Assembly (NCBI GenBank): GCA_013180625.2 | Contig: SNVD02002414.1 | Location: 62,001 to 126,000 of the forward strand | Length of the DNA stretch: 64,000 bases | Source: Boswellia sacra | Taxonomy: Eukaryota > Streptophyta > Magnoliopsida > Sapindales > Burseraceae | Direction: 5' to 3' | Part shown: positions 35,111-47,290 of the stretch, piece after piece | How positions within the stretch are numbered: position 1 is the first letter of the stretch | Layout of the letters: each line of letters starts with the position of its first letter | Notes under the pieces: model-generated | Databases searched by the model: none | What the model saw: the letters and a program-made list of their open reading frames with translations, nothing else | What the model was told of the DNA's origin: nothing | Translations under genes and position numbers: made by a program

Positions 35111-36120
35111 CTCGTAGCATATATATATCTATGTGTGTGTGTGTTGAACAATTGCCATAATGCCTATACTTTTGCTGATTTTGTGTATATAAAATCTAGG
35201 TATCTAAACAATATTCAAACAAGTTAATCCTAGATTAATGACTTTACTTCATATTCATAGATATTAAATATTACTATTGTTTTTCTCTTTTAACTGAAAC
35301 CAACCACATACATCGGCAATGAATTCATTAAATATGCGCCAAGTAATATGTATAACAAATAGGCAACAAAGACCTGTAGCCCAGTAGTCCTGAAGTAGCT
35401 TGCCCACAGCAGTAGCAAACCTGCCAAGTAAAATGAAGTTCACGAGCAGGAATCTGCAGCGAGTCGAGATAAAGTTCTGCAGCTAAGCGTGGAGTAAGCA
35501 GGTAAAGAAAATTTCTGCAGCGACTTGAAACAAATGGCTTTGCAGCTAGCGTGGGGCAAGCTTGTAAAATAAAGATACACTTTCTTTTGCAGTGGGGCAG
35601 GGGATAACTATTCACCTGTACAGTCTCATAAATGGTTCTGAGACGATGGAAGAATTGCAGCTTTTTTCCTCAATAAAGCGGTATCTCACTTCTTATACAC
35701 TCCTATCAATCATGACAACGATGCTCTCTACTCCTTCATTTGTCTGCTTGTTCCCGAACAGAGGGAGTGACACATAAGAGCTAAGCTGCGATTATAGATG
35801 GTCGAAGTTGTGGAGGCTGGGCTGGGTTGCCAGAGTTGTGGAGGCCAATCGCCGCCATAGGTGCTGCAAGTAAGGATGGCTAATTAAAGACTGTCAAGAG
35901 GCTACTCAGGCGGAGTGTTAATGAGGGATGACAGTGAAGATGGTGGAGAGGTGACTTAGGGATTTTAGGATTTACGGGATTTTGGGTTCAATAACTATTT
36001 TTTTTCTTTATATACAGTGGTAAATTTCCAGGATTTCCCATTATATTAAACTTTATCGTTATCACCCCTATAAAATTTTATAAGTTCAAAGTTTTAATTT
36101 TTTCTATAAACACCCTTTTA
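35111..36120. other. CACTA 5' proximal region, no gene
   Basis: AT-rich, with several CTGCAG-rich stretches (35360-35620). No motif recognised in the ORFs at 35328-35777. Confidence 0.4.
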
Positions 36121-36361
36121 GACATTTCGCAACGCGCAAGATGCGCGTGTTGTTAAATGTAATATTTTTGGCAACGTGCATTTTCTGCGCGTTGCTAAAT
36201 GATAAATTTCGCAACGTGCATTTTTTGCACGTTGCTAAAAGTGTAGTTCAACAATTTTTCGCAACACACACAAATTGCGCGTTGCGAGAAACAATATTCA
36301 GCAACGTGCATATGTGCGCGTTGCGAAAACTATGTTGCCATTGCCTATTTTTCTTGTAGTG
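36121..36361. repeat. right subterminal repeats and TIR of CACTA
   Basis: Six or so inverted GCAACGCGCA/GCGCGTTGC units spaced as at the left end, then CCTATTTTTCTTGTAGTG. Fewer units than the left side, a known asymmetry of En/Spm ends. Confidence 0.9.
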
Positions 36362-36364
36362 CAC

Positions 36365-37735
36365 CCACTTGCTATCATTATCCAGTTAATCTCCTCGAGG
36401 CATCATAAACATAATATCAATGTATAAAACATCAACATGCTTTTATAACTCATTAATTCTCATAAATAATGCAATCAATATAAAAACATGGCATAATAAG
36501 CAAACACATCAAAACAGCCCACTTTCCATGCGTATCTAACATTTTAGCGAAGGCGAAAACAGTTTTAAATCCTTATATATGCCTATACTAACTATGAGCA
36601 TCATTATCATCGCATAAGCTAAATTAAACGCTCACCAACAAATGAACAAAATGTGGGCAGCCCACTATTCACTCATATTAATTATGCAAAGTCAAATGAA
36701 AATGGCGTTAAGCGCTTAAACATGTTAAGACTACCCACAAGCATCATTTCCCACATGCAAATCGAATGAAACCACCATGGAATATTTCCCACATGCAAAT
36801 CGAATGAAACCACCATGGAACAACAAACCAAAAGTGGACAGCCCACTATTCATATATTGTCATGCATAATCCATAAAATGGGAGAAAACACACATATATC
36901 ATCAAAGAAGTTAACTAGCCTTAATCCTAGCATGTATTTCTAACTATAAATCATGAAAACATATTAGAACTCTTAAAAGTCATGAATAATCATGAAAATT
37001 CATAATAAATATCAAAGTGACATGAAAAGTGTTCATAAACTCACTAGAAAATAACAAAATAAGGCATACCAAAGCATATTAGTAAGACCCATATCTAAAA
37101 AGTGCATAGAAACATGTAGAAATCACATAAATTGGTTGAAACGTATAAAGAATAAAGAATCATAAAAGTATAAAGAAGAATGTAAAAGACATGTGAACAT
37201 ACGCATATGATCATAAAAACAAGGTGACAATGCATTCATTACCCTCAAGCTCGCCAAATCGTCAAAAAGGGTGTTGAGTGTACAAAACTCACAAGGAAAG
37301 GATCAAAAGTTCACACAAGTAATGAAAATGGGCAGGGCATAATGTTTAGAGGCTATTGGAATTAAGAACTCTCTCTGCACGAGTCCCAAAAATGACTACC
37401 AACCCTTTTTTTCCTTGAAAAATGGGTTTTTTATACATTGTAGCATAAGTGGCGCACACAAGTTAGACTAGCGCATACTAGTATTAAGCGGTGCATGCTA
37501 GAATAAACTGGCATGTAGCCTAGGTGAAAGAACCATAATTTCTATTTATTCCGGTTTTGGACTTGAGCTCTGGTTTTCGGCGTTTTCCATGTTTTCGTAC
37601 ACTGAGCCCCGTTTGGACTTTGATTTATCATCATCCGGCATAAAATCATAAGCAACTCTTTAGTGCTTACACTAAGTCAAAAGATTTTTAAATTATAAGA
37701 TACTGACAATAAATTATCGAGTAGAAACATTGTAA
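36365..37735. other. AT-rich sequence right of CACTA, probable rest of the TAT-like LTR
   Basis: No gene. A perfect 38-bp tandem duplication (ATTTCCCACATGCAAATCG...) starts at 36746 and 36784. A minus-strand TATA-like TGTATAAAAAACCC lies at about 37422-37436, which would suit an LTR promoter firing toward the gypsy element. The outer LTR end was not found. Confidence 0.4.
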
Positions 37736-40500
37736 CACCTAAAGGTAGAATATGGGTACTACTTCAAGATAGATTCAAGTCCAAATTGCCCATTCGTGGT
37801 CAAGAATAAAAATAAATAGAGATGATCAGTTACTTGAAGTTAAGTTCAAATTGATTTACCATTAGAAGAATGACTTTGTAGATATTGTGGGAAATTAGAA
37901 GGATTCTCAAATATTTGAGGACGAGTTAAGGGGAAAAAAAAAAGAGAAAAAGTTTTCGAAAGAAGGGTATAGATTGCACAAATCAAATTATTTGGATGAT
38001 CAAAGCCATTAAAGTTGAAGTTAATATCATTTAAGTCTAAAGTCGAATATGGGATTTTTCTGCCAATGATAAGTCAAGATTCACACCATGGTTTCCATAT
38101 ATTTTTGCAATAAAATATTCGTGATGGTGGTGGATATTATTGATTTAGTTTAACAGTTGTTGATTGACTTGGGAAAATTGTTAGAAAATGGTATAGGTGG
38201 TCGGGCTGATTTTGAGTAGTCATTAATAATCTTCTAAGCATGGTGGTATATAGCAATGGTATATACATTGGCGTCAGTGGCTAAACGAGATGCAAATATT
38301 TTTATTTAAAGATTGAGGAGGTGGCATGGTTTTTTCTGAGCATTAAAGCTAAAGCAATGTTATATGTCATAAGGATTTCAAAAGAGACGGCAATTTTGTT
38401 AAAAGTTAGCCATGATTACCTTATATATTCTAATAATTTTTGCAATGAAATGCATTATGATGGTGGCTGGATAATATACATATTTTATGGTCGTAATCAA
38501 GGCATTGTAAATAATTCTGAGCATGAAGGAAATTTTAGGCGCAATAATAATTAAGCCCAACCATGATTTTTTGTAAGTGAAGTATCGATAGGACACATGA
38601 TATTGGTTAGTGGTGATCAGACCATAACTTTTTAATAGGTACTTCTGAGCAAATTGTTCAATAAAGTATACAAAGGTTAGTTAAAAGTGAAAGAGTTGAC
38701 ATTTTATTTCTCAACAATTGAGTTAAAATAATTTTAAGTTTGATAAGGACTCTGAATAAGGCAACCCCTTTGTTATTAGCGCTATTTGAAATAGTGGAAT
38801 AATAGTTTTTGTCAGAATGGAAGAAGGAAAATCAATGCAAGCTTAGTTATAAAAATATATAAGTCAATATAACTTTTACGCCTAGCTTTGTGTACATATT
38901 TGGAAAATGCAAAGCCGGTGGGATTATCTATTCTGAGCATATAGCTTAGATAAAGCGTATATGGTGCTTGGAAAGTTTAAAGCTAGTGGATTCTTATTAT
39001 TTCATTATTGATTTGTCTGAGTATAGAGTAGACTTGAAGTCTAATAACATGTAAAGCTTGACCATAACATTTAAAATGTTATTGCTAATTGAATAGATAA
39101 CGTACAAATTAATTAATCAAGGTTGAAGGGTCGCATGATAAGTTTCTGAGCATGATTTGAAAAAAGTAATAAGTATGATTGAAGGCTTTAAATAAGGCAG
39201 GTACTTTATTACTAATATAATTATGGTTCTTTTATTCTTATGGAAAGCTACGTACTTGGGATGATAAGGGCAAGAAGTGAAGGTAATTATTAGAAGTTGG
39301 AAAGGCAGTGAGCTAGATAGCTACTGAGTAGTTTTGGTAGTTTCATATTTTCAGTCTAGTATGTTTCACATGTTTGTATAAAGGAGTGTGTGAATAATGG
39401 TGAGGTAAACTTGTTGTTTACAAGAAGATAGGAAATTACTTATGAGCATATAGAAGACGTTGTTCTGAGCACAACAAAATAATCTATGTACAATACCATC
39501 AAAGTCTGAACAAATGTTTTGTTTATGAGCAGTCATAAAAATAAATCATGCAATATATATATTTGTTTATAAATCTAAATTAATTAAATAGATCGGATAT
39601 ATTTGTTTCTATTTAAATTGTTCTAAGCAGTCATGGAAGACATTATTCATTTGGAGTAGAATTAATTATTAAAATTGGTCATGTGCATTTACAACCTTAG
39701 TGTTTGGTTTATTAATTTTATTTTGAACATGAACTAATTTATGACATTTTTATACTTTATCATGAGCATGGATGATTTTTCGAAAATTTTATTATTAGTA
39801 TCAACTGTGAAGCGTGCACATTTGAAACTAGGGGGCTAGCTAGTATTATAGATATAACAATTTTATATTCGTAGTCTTGATGTTCTCATGCTTCATACAA
39901 CAATTTCCACTAGATACAAGTGTAGACATCATTTGTACCATTATCTAATGATATCATCTAAAAGCATAACATACTAATGTTTTCGATATCAGAACCTTAA
40001 AACATCAATTACTACCATAAATAACAGATTTCGAAGTCTAGGCCATGAGTACTTACAACCTAAAATGTCAACGTAACTTGCTATCATCCAAGTTCTATAG
40101 GAAACAATATAATTTCTAGTTTCCAACATTCATTTTTTCAAAAATTCATTTCAAATTCAAATCAAGGAAGACAAGTGGCAAATGAAAGCTTATCATATCT
40201 ATTTTCTAAACCAAAGAAGAAAGATTTGCAAGATCACATGCTAGTAAATATAAATCTTCAAATAAGCTCAATGTTGTCTCAAAAACAATGTTCAACTTTA
40301 TCATATCAAAAATCACTTGACAACCCATAACAATATCATCAAATCTTAGCAAAATATCATCGTAACTATTTCAAGAACACATCAAATAATCACAGGTCAG
40401 CCATGAAATTATTGCATAAAGAAAAGCAAATTAAATTTATTTTTAAACAAACACAAGTTAAAATCTTCTACCTCAAAATCTAAGCTAAACTTTACCTGTT
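37736..40500. other. gene-free AT-rich region with diverged repeats
   Basis: Starts TGTAACACCTAAAGG, a sequence like many plant LTR starts, but I found no partner. The motif TCTGAGCA or ATGAGCAT recurs about ten times between 38330 and 39770. A segment around 38085-38150 (TTTTTGCAATAAAATATTCGTGATGG) is repeated in diverged form at about 38425-38475. No ORF is supported. Confidence 0.4.
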
Positions 40501-41791
40501 TTCCTTCTTTTTTTTTCCCCCTCTTTCTCTTTTCTCCTTTCCTTCTATTTATTTTCTCCTCCATTTGCTCTTCCTATAGGCTCCCTGGCAAAACAATGAA
40601 AATCCTCCCCCTCAAAAAGCTAACCCTTCCTTATATACCTTATTGTATACTTAGGCCTTACTATTCATCTCAAATTCTTTTTAAGCCCAATAAAATATAA
40701 TTAAAGCCTAGGTTTCTCAATTCCATCAATTAAAGCCATTTTGCAAAATATTACAATACACATAACACATATTTACATAAATACCCCTACACTCATTAAT
40801 ATACAATAAAGTGTTAATGTAATTAATGTCACATATAGAATATAAATGTAAGCACAGGATTTTTGTTTACAATTTCAAGTCCAATGATGACAACCAAAAA
40901 TACTATCGAAAGGAATTTTAACTCAAAAAAAGTCATCAAAAATTAACAAAAAATTTGAATTGAGTAAAAAAAATAAAAATTTTGGAATACGGGTGATATT
41001 GGAAAATTCGTGCTTTTTCTAAAAAAAAGGGATGAAAATGAAAGAAAATCGAAGTCAGGGTTGAAAGTTAAAAACAGGGTGTAATTGCAAAAAACAGAAG
41101 TTAAAATAAAAAACAAAAAAAAATATAAGGCACATGGGGGCCATGCTCACACGTGCAGAGCTTACACGTATGTGCATGTACTATGCGAGCCGTGCATGTG
41201 GCATACGCACTGTGTATGTGGTACACACCCGCGTATAAGCCCACAACCGCAACATTTTCTGTGTAAACCCAACCCCACACCCCGCACGCCCCCCCAACCA
41301 CCCGCATCCCGCCCCCCACCCCCACCCTTTTTTTTATGGCAAGGGATTTTTCGGGAAATTTCTTAGGTTCTATTTTTTTATTTTTTAAAACATTTTTTGA
41401 GAGAATTTTTTAGCAATCTTTTTACACATTTCCAGCCATTAAAAAACCAGATTTCATCCAACTTTTCTTAACAATTATCATCAAAATACTAGAAAAATTA
41501 CAAAACAAAAAAAAAAACACACTTGATTAAAAAATTTTGTGAGTTTTGAGAGACTTTTTGTAGAAAATATTACTTTGGAAAAAGCTTAACTAAGGGCAAT
41601 AATTATATTGCCATCTTTTTTAATTAATTTGTGATTTTTGCCTTTGAATGTTATTTATTTTATTTTATTTTCATTTATTCCGAATTTATTTGTATCGTAT
41701 GCTATTTTTGGATTTATCCTTATTTCAATATGAATCTTCTTCTCTTTGTTGAGCATACTGTTCATATTACGATACAATGATGGCTTGATTT
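40501..41791. other. flank of copia B with pyrimidine tract, TATA and G-quadruplex motif
   Basis: 40502-40560 is pyrimidine-rich; minus-strand GTATATAAGGAAGG at about 40629-40642 looks like a TATA box. 41140-41340 is unusually GC-rich, and 41301-41327 is C-tracts (G-tracts on the minus strand). The overlapping ORFs at 41085-41366 are low complexity. Sequence continues at 57716 beyond copia B. Confidence 0.45.
41301..41327 (-). other. G-quadruplex-forming motif
   Basis: The minus strand reads GGGTGGGGGTGGGGGGCGGG at 41327-41308, continuing with another GGG; four G-runs of three or more with single-base loops. Confidence 0.75.
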
Positions 41792-42666
41792 TGTTAGTGC
41801 CAACATGTACTACACTTGCATGTGCCATGCACATGATGATTATTGGACCAACTTGTGATAAAACAAGGATATTATATTGTTTCTTATTTTATTGTTTATA
41901 GAAGTAAATTTTAGAAAGTATTTGATTCATTATAAATATCCTCTTAGATTAGAACATTATTTAATGTATCTTAGTTAAAATAGGAGAATATTTATCTGTA
42001 TCCTAATTCCTTTAGGAATTACTTATATCACTTCCTATTATATTTATCTTTATCCTAATAAGATTTTGATTAGGATTTTTACAGAATTTTAAGGAGATAT
42101 CGATCAGGCATCCCAATATATATATATAATGTTATGTTTTCATAACACATATATGTTGGTTGGGGGAGTTTATGTCACAACATTCTGGGAATTGAAAGGA
42201 GAGCTTCAACGCAAATTGGAATGCTTCATTGATTTGATTTTATGAGTGTTTTATTTATGTATGAGAGGTTGCAATTGTGCATGAATTTTTGTTTAGGTCT
42301 GTCTAAGTTAGCATACGCTTGAGAGAACTTGCGAGTTAAGTGTTTATGTAATTCAGTGTTAGACATCGTGGTTATGTTTAACTTAACAGTGTGTTGTTAA
42401 GTTATCAGCAACAGAGAGTGAGCAGTGTCACTAGAGTTTAAGATCTTGGTGAGATTTTGTTTTACAAAGATTAGGTCGGTGTGTGAGAGTGAGTCAGCAC
42501 TGTAAACGATCCTAGAGATTGTAGAAACAAGAACTTAGTGAGTTACAGCTTTAACGCTATCCGTGGATATAGATTTTATAACCGAACCACGTAAAATCCT
42601 CTTGTGCCAATTTCATTTACAGTTTACTATTATATTTCTTATATCTGCATGCTTCCAGAACTTACA
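41792..42666 (+). repeat. 5' LTR of copia B (875 bp)
   Basis: Pairs with 56823-57715. TATA-rich run at about 42114-42130 is shorter than in the 3' LTR, explaining most of the length difference. Confidence 0.95.
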
Positions 42667-42668
42667 AT

Positions 42669-42680
42669 TGGTGTCAGAGT
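42669..42680 (+). other. primer binding site, copia B
   Basis: TGGTGTCAGAGT, two bases after the LTR, is the initiator-Met site TGGTATCAGAGC with two changes. Confidence 0.85.
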
Positions 42681-42728
42681 AGGTTCACTAATATACAAGT
42701 GAAGAAAAGATCACGTTGATATGGAAGA

Positions 42729-44210
42729 ATGGAGTTTATTCGTAATGGAGGATCTGGAACACAACCACCTATTCTTGGTGATGGTAATTATCCATATTGG
42801 AAGGTAAGAATGATGATGTATATCAAATCTCTTGATGACAGGGCATGGACTGGTGTGCTCAAAGGATGGACACCGCTAACAAAATTGAATGCTTTTGGAG
42901 ATTCTGAACCCAAAAACGAGGAGGATGGACTAATGAAAAATATCGACATTCAAACTGAAACTCGAAGGCTCTCAATGCAATTTTTGTTGCATTGGACTTA
43001 TATAATTTTGGACAGATTTCTAGGTGCAAAGTGGCCAAAGAAGCTTGGGACATACTTGAGGTAAAACATGAAGGTACTGCATCTGTTAAAAGATCTAAAT
43101 TGATGAGACTAAATTATCAATTCTCAATTTGATGATGCATAAGGATGAGTCAATTTCTGAGTTTTACTCTAAGTTATGTCACATCATAAATTTTGCGTAC
43201 ATGCTTGACAAAACTTTCATTGATGCGGAAATTGTTAGCAAAATAATCAGATCTATTCCAGATAAATTTCAACAAAAAATTTCTACCATTGAGGAAGTTA
43301 AAAACACTGATGAGATGAGGGTTGATGAATTGATTGGCATTCTTTAAAACTTTGAAATTAATCAGAGTACTAGGAAGCAAAAAGGAAAAAGCATTGCATT
43401 TAATGTTAAAACTGTTAAATCCGATGATGAAAGTAGTAATGATGAACTTGATGAAACTGATTCTAAACAGATTGCTTTTCTAACAAAAAATTATGTCAAG
43501 TTCATGAAAAAGAATTTCAGGAAAAAGAATCATGGAAAGTTGTTATGACTGACATAACAGAATATTGCAAAACCAATGTTGATCATTTAGATACAGAAAA
43601 TGATCCAGAATACTATGAAGAGTTGCAATAAACTTACAATGCACTCTATAGTGAATGGTTGAGTCAGAAATAAGAAATCAAAACCTTGAAGAAGGAGATT
43701 GAAGTGCTAAAATATGAAAAATCATATGCTGAAAACTGTATCACAAAACTGGAGCTTGCTTTAAAAGACGAAATAGCACATATTGAGAAAATTACAATAG
43801 AACTTATGGGGAGCAAAAGATGTGTTGATCAACCCAGAATTGGGTCAGCTAAACTGGATCAGGTCTTGATTCTTGGAAAAGACAACTCCAACAAACATGG
43901 ATTGGGATACATAAAAGGTAATGTTGCATCCTCATCAACAACAGTGTTTGTAAAAGCTTCAACATCAGGTAAAAATTCTGAACCTAAGTCAATAAGGTCA
44001 AGTCCGAGTTCAAAAACCAATGAAACATTTGTTTCTCCTTTAAGCTCTTTCAAATGCAGTCATGAAAAGGTAAGAAAATTTATTCGAACTTGTTATTTTT
44101 GTGGTAAAAAAGGACATATTAGGCCTAGATGCTTTAAATTATTGAACCTTTTTGCAAAAAAAATCAAAACAGTTCAAACTGTTACCAAAATCACAACTAC
44201 AGTGGGTTAA
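42729..44210 (+). pseudogene. copia B gag
   Basis: Starts MEFIRNGGSGTQPP, with DGNYPYWKVRMMMYIKSLD (residues 18-36), the standard N-terminal motif. A frameshift near 43040-43070 and stops at about 43345 and 43545 break it. 43129-43347 continues with DESISEFYSKLCHI and ELIGIL; 43686-44210 gives a coiled coil and one CCHC knuckle CYFCGKKGHIRPRC. Gag would package the element RNA. The order and spacing are normal for Sirevirus gag. Confidence 0.85.
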
Positions 44211-44262
44211 GAAAGAGAAGACAGTATGCAATGTTGCTCTTACTACTCTTAAACATTCTTTT

Positions 44263-44491
44263 AACGATTTGTGATATTTTGACAGTGACTGTTCCAGGCA
44301 TATGAGTAGAAATAAACAGTTTTTGAAAAATTTTGAAGCATGCAGAGAAGGAAATGCCACTTATGGAGATGGAGCTAAGAGTAAGATCATTGACAAAGGT
44401 ACTTTGAATGTCAAAGGCCTATCTAACTTCCAAAATGTCTTGCTAGTTAAGGGTTTGAAAGCTAATCTAATTAATATTAGTCAGATATGTG
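44263..44491 (+). pseudogene. copia B protease and start of integrase region, split by A2
   Basis: Motif reads YFDSDCSRHM at about 44275-44304: the catalytic Asp-Ser-Gly has become Asp-Ser-Asp and the Trp usually preceding it is a stop codon. Then KGTLNVKGLSNFQNVLL and ANLINISQICDN, where copy A2 breaks the frame. The continuation starts at 50739 (NKYIFNFTQNKC). Confidence 0.85.
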
Positions 44492-44496
44492 ATAAC

Positions 44497-46283
44497 TGTT
44501 GACCCAGGTATGGCAACCCAAGAGGGGGGGTGAATTGGGTTTTTATTTATCAAAACGGATTTAGAAAACTTTTCTTGAAAGATCAAAATTAGTTCACTCT
44601 TTCTTTGAAAATAAAGGTGAAGAAGATGAAATTAGAATTTATCAAAGATGCAATCAAAAGAATAATAATGATGAACAATCACAAGTGCAAGTAAATGTAA
44701 AGAGGAAAGGGATAGAGAGAGTGCAAACTCAATTTACGTGGTTCGGCAAACCTTGCCTACGTCCACGGGCTCCTAGCTCCACGAGCTAAGCTTTCCACTA
44801 AGTTGTAGAAATCTTTACAACTTGCTTGATGAACAACCTCACCAAGACTTTTTCTTCCAACTCTTGATAACACCACACCAAGAGTTCTTCTTGATGAACA
44901 ACCTCACCAAGGCAACTTCCTTCAACTCTTGATAACACCACACCAAGAGTTCTTCTTGATGAACAACCTCACCAAGGCAACTTCCTTCAACCCTTGATAA
45001 CACCACACCAAGAGTTCTTCTTGATGAACAACCTCACCAAGGCAACTTCCTTCAACTCTTGATAACACCACACCAAGAGTTCTTCTTGATGAACAACCTC
45101 ACCAAGGCAACTTCCTTCAACCCTTGATAACACCACACCAAGAGTTTTCTTGATGAACAACCTCACCAAGGCAACTTTTTAACCTTGATAACACACAACA
45201 AGAGTTCTCTCAAGGATAACTATTATCCTTTACAATAATATCTCACTCTCACCACAATACAAGAACAAAGATAATTTTACAATAAATGTATAACTCTCTT
45301 CAAAGAGTAGATAAATAATATAAAAGCTCTCTAGACTGATATTTCTCTTGCTTTTTGCTTGATAAAATGCTTCTCTTGCACTTGTTGAATGCATGGGAGA
45401 ATGGCTCCTTTTATAGGCAAATGAGATGAACTTAATCAAGTGAAGACACCATCTCCAAATTTTCTGCCCACCATAAAAACCGTAATTTTGTCTTCCATTT
45501 TTGTCAATGTTCCGTTTGAAATTTGAAAATCTGCAAAACATAAAAGATTTCATATTTGAATAAGATTTCCAACACATTAAGAATCAAGTCATTTGGATAT
45601 CTGTAGCTCAAGATATGGCCAAAACACCATTCGGTGCTCATGTGACTTGATTTTTCTTTCTTGTGTCAGTCCACCAATTGAATGATAATTCTGTCAGCCT
45701 TCCGTTTGAAATTTGAATTTCTTCAAAACATAAAAGATCTTCATATTTGAATAAGCTTTCCAAAACATTAAGAATCAAAGCATTTGGATATCTCTATCTT
45801 AAGATATGGCCAAAACACCATTCGGTACTCATGTGAGTTGATTTTTCTTCTTTGTGTCAGTCCACCGAATTGCATGTCAATTATGTCGGCCTTCTGTTTG
45901 AAATTTGAATTTTTTCAAAACATATGAAATGTTCTTCATTAAGTCATCTTTCCAATGCCGCAAGAATCAAGTCATTTTGATTTTTCTAGCTCAAGATATG
46001 TCCAAAGGAGTATTCGGTGCTCATGTCAGCTGCTTCCATTTGTCTTTCAACTTGCATAATGATTTGGACAACCTTACACTTGAAATTTGAATTTCTTTAA
46101 AATATATGAAATGTTATAAATTGAATAAGCTTTCCAAAGGCTAAAAATCACATCATTTGGACATTTATAGAGATATATATGATCAATTGATTGAACATGC
46201 TCATGTGTCACATTCCTTGAGTCAATCCTTGTTTTTAAACTTTGGTGCCTTTAGCATGTAGTCTTCTCCTTAGCTTCAACACT
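44497..46283 (-). repeat. 3' LTR of A2, truncated by the gap
   Basis: By alignment to the A1 LTR about 135 bp of its far end are missing into the N run. It holds six 65-bp minisatellite units. Confidence 0.93.
44825..45213. repeat. 65-bp LTR minisatellite, six units
   Basis: Units begin CTTGATGAACAACC at 44825, 44890, 44955, 45020, 45085 and 45149 (the fifth is one base short), then a partial. The minus-strand ORF 45169-44987 is made of these repeats and is not a gene. Confidence 0.95.
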
Positions 46284-46383
46284 NNNNNNNNNNNNNNNNN
46301 NNNNNNNNNNNNNNNNNNNNNNNNNNNNNNNNNNNNNNNNNNNNNNNNNNNNNNNNNNNNNNNNNNNNNNNNNNNNNNNNNNN
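46284..46383. other. assembly gap (100 N)
   Basis: Exactly 100 N, the usual placeholder for a gap of unknown size. It joins LTR sequence to the middle of an integrase, so real sequence is missing. Confidence 0.97.
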
Positions 46384-47090
46384 TTTGTTGTGGAGTTCTA
46401 GTTGAGGAAAAATTATATTCAAAACCATTTTCATCACAAAGATTTTCAAATGCAACATTGTCTACTTCACCACCATGATCACTCCTAATGGACACAATAG
46501 ACTATCCTTTTTGATTTTGGACTCTTTTTGCAAATTTTGAAAAAGCTTGTATGGCCTCATTTTTAGTTTTCAAGAATAATACCCAAGTAAATCTTGAATA
46601 ATCATCCACAATAACAAAAACATAATACTTTCCACCAAGACTTTGAGTTCTTGATGGTCCAAATAAATCCAAATGAAGTAATTGTAGAGGTTTATTTGTT
46701 GAAATAAATTTCTTTTGTTTAAAGAAGTTCTCACTTGTTTTTCAAATTGACAAGCATCACAAATCTTATCCTTTTCAAATTTTATTTTTGGAAGACCATC
46801 AACTAAATCATTTTTTAGAAATTTTTGAAATTATGTCCATGCTAGCATGACCTAATCTTCTATGCCATAACCAAGCATCATGATTAACAATGAAACAATT
46901 TTCTACATGATCATTAACATCAATATCAATTGTATAAATATTACCACATCTATTACCAACAAATAATGTCTTATTGTTACTAACATCCTTAATCACACAT
47001 CTATTAGGCTCAAAAGTAACAAAATATCCCTTATCACACAATTGACTAATGCTAATCAAATCATGTTTTAAACCATGAACAAGCAAAACA
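46384..47090 (-). pseudogene. copia A2 integrase, N-terminal and core parts
   Basis: ORF 47086-46808 is GAG-pre-integrase: HGLKHDLISISQLCDKGYFV, and WHRRLGHASMD with the zinc-binding His pair. After a frameshift near 46810, CDACQFEKQ supplies the Cys pair, and further frames show the core; 46495-46384 gives IRSDHGGEVDN (second catalytic Asp) and STRTPQQ before the gap. Core DDE residues after this are not visible. A1 lacks this whole region. Confidence 0.85.
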
Positions 47091-47290
47091 TCTTTAATAA
47101 TAGGTGAAGAAGGGTTACCAATATCACCATGTCCGATTACCCTTCTTTGGCATTATCACCGAAGGTCACATATCCTCCTTTCTTCATGATTAATCTTGAG
47201 AACTTGGAGTCATCTCCGGTCATATGCCTTGAGCATCCACTATCTAAGTACCACTTGTGTTTGCCACTTTGTCTCTACAATCAACATTCA
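47091..47290 (-). pseudogene. copia A2 protease
   Basis: KWYLDSGCSRHMTG with an intact catalytic DSG at about 47215-47260, then KKGGYVTFGDN. The frame after it is shifted into the pre-integrase piece. A 22-23-base A run (47311-47333), absent from A1, breaks the frame just upstream. Confidence 0.8.

Larger units (their letters stand above)
26298..36361 (-). mobile_element. complete CACTA (En/Spm-type) DNA transposon, 10,064 bp
   Basis: Left end CACTACAAGAAAAATGGGC; the right end is its inverse, CACTACAAGAAAAATAGGC, identical for 15 bp with one mismatch in 19. A 3-bp duplication CAC flanks it (26295-26297 and 36362-36364), as expected for the superfamily. Both ends carry arrays of short palindromes built on GCAACRCGCA. 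Inside, on the minus strand and 225 bp apart, are a TNP2-type transposase (33146-29507) and a tnpA-like gene (29282-27247). This is the best preserved element in the window and may be recently active. Confidence 0.97.

Noticed and set aside
37736..40500. A possible LTR starting TGTAACACC
   Set aside because: No second copy, no matching end, no primer site or duplication was found in the window.
41085..41366. Overlapping Cys/His/Pro-rich and Gly-rich ORFs on both strands
   Set aside because: Both follow from C-rich and CATGTG-rich sequence; no motif, no start context and mutual overlap.
44987..45169. Minus-strand ORF with repeated VRLFIKK and LVWCYQELKE peptide units
   Set aside because: It is a reading of the 65-bp LTR minisatellite. 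Unit length is not a multiple of three and the frame ends with the array.
44825..45213. CRISPR-like appearance of regularly spaced repeats
   Set aside because: Units are contiguous 65-bp tandem repeats without unique spacers, inside a plant LTR.
46235..46495. ORFs running through the N gap
   Set aside because: The gap length is arbitrary, so frame continuity across it means nothing.
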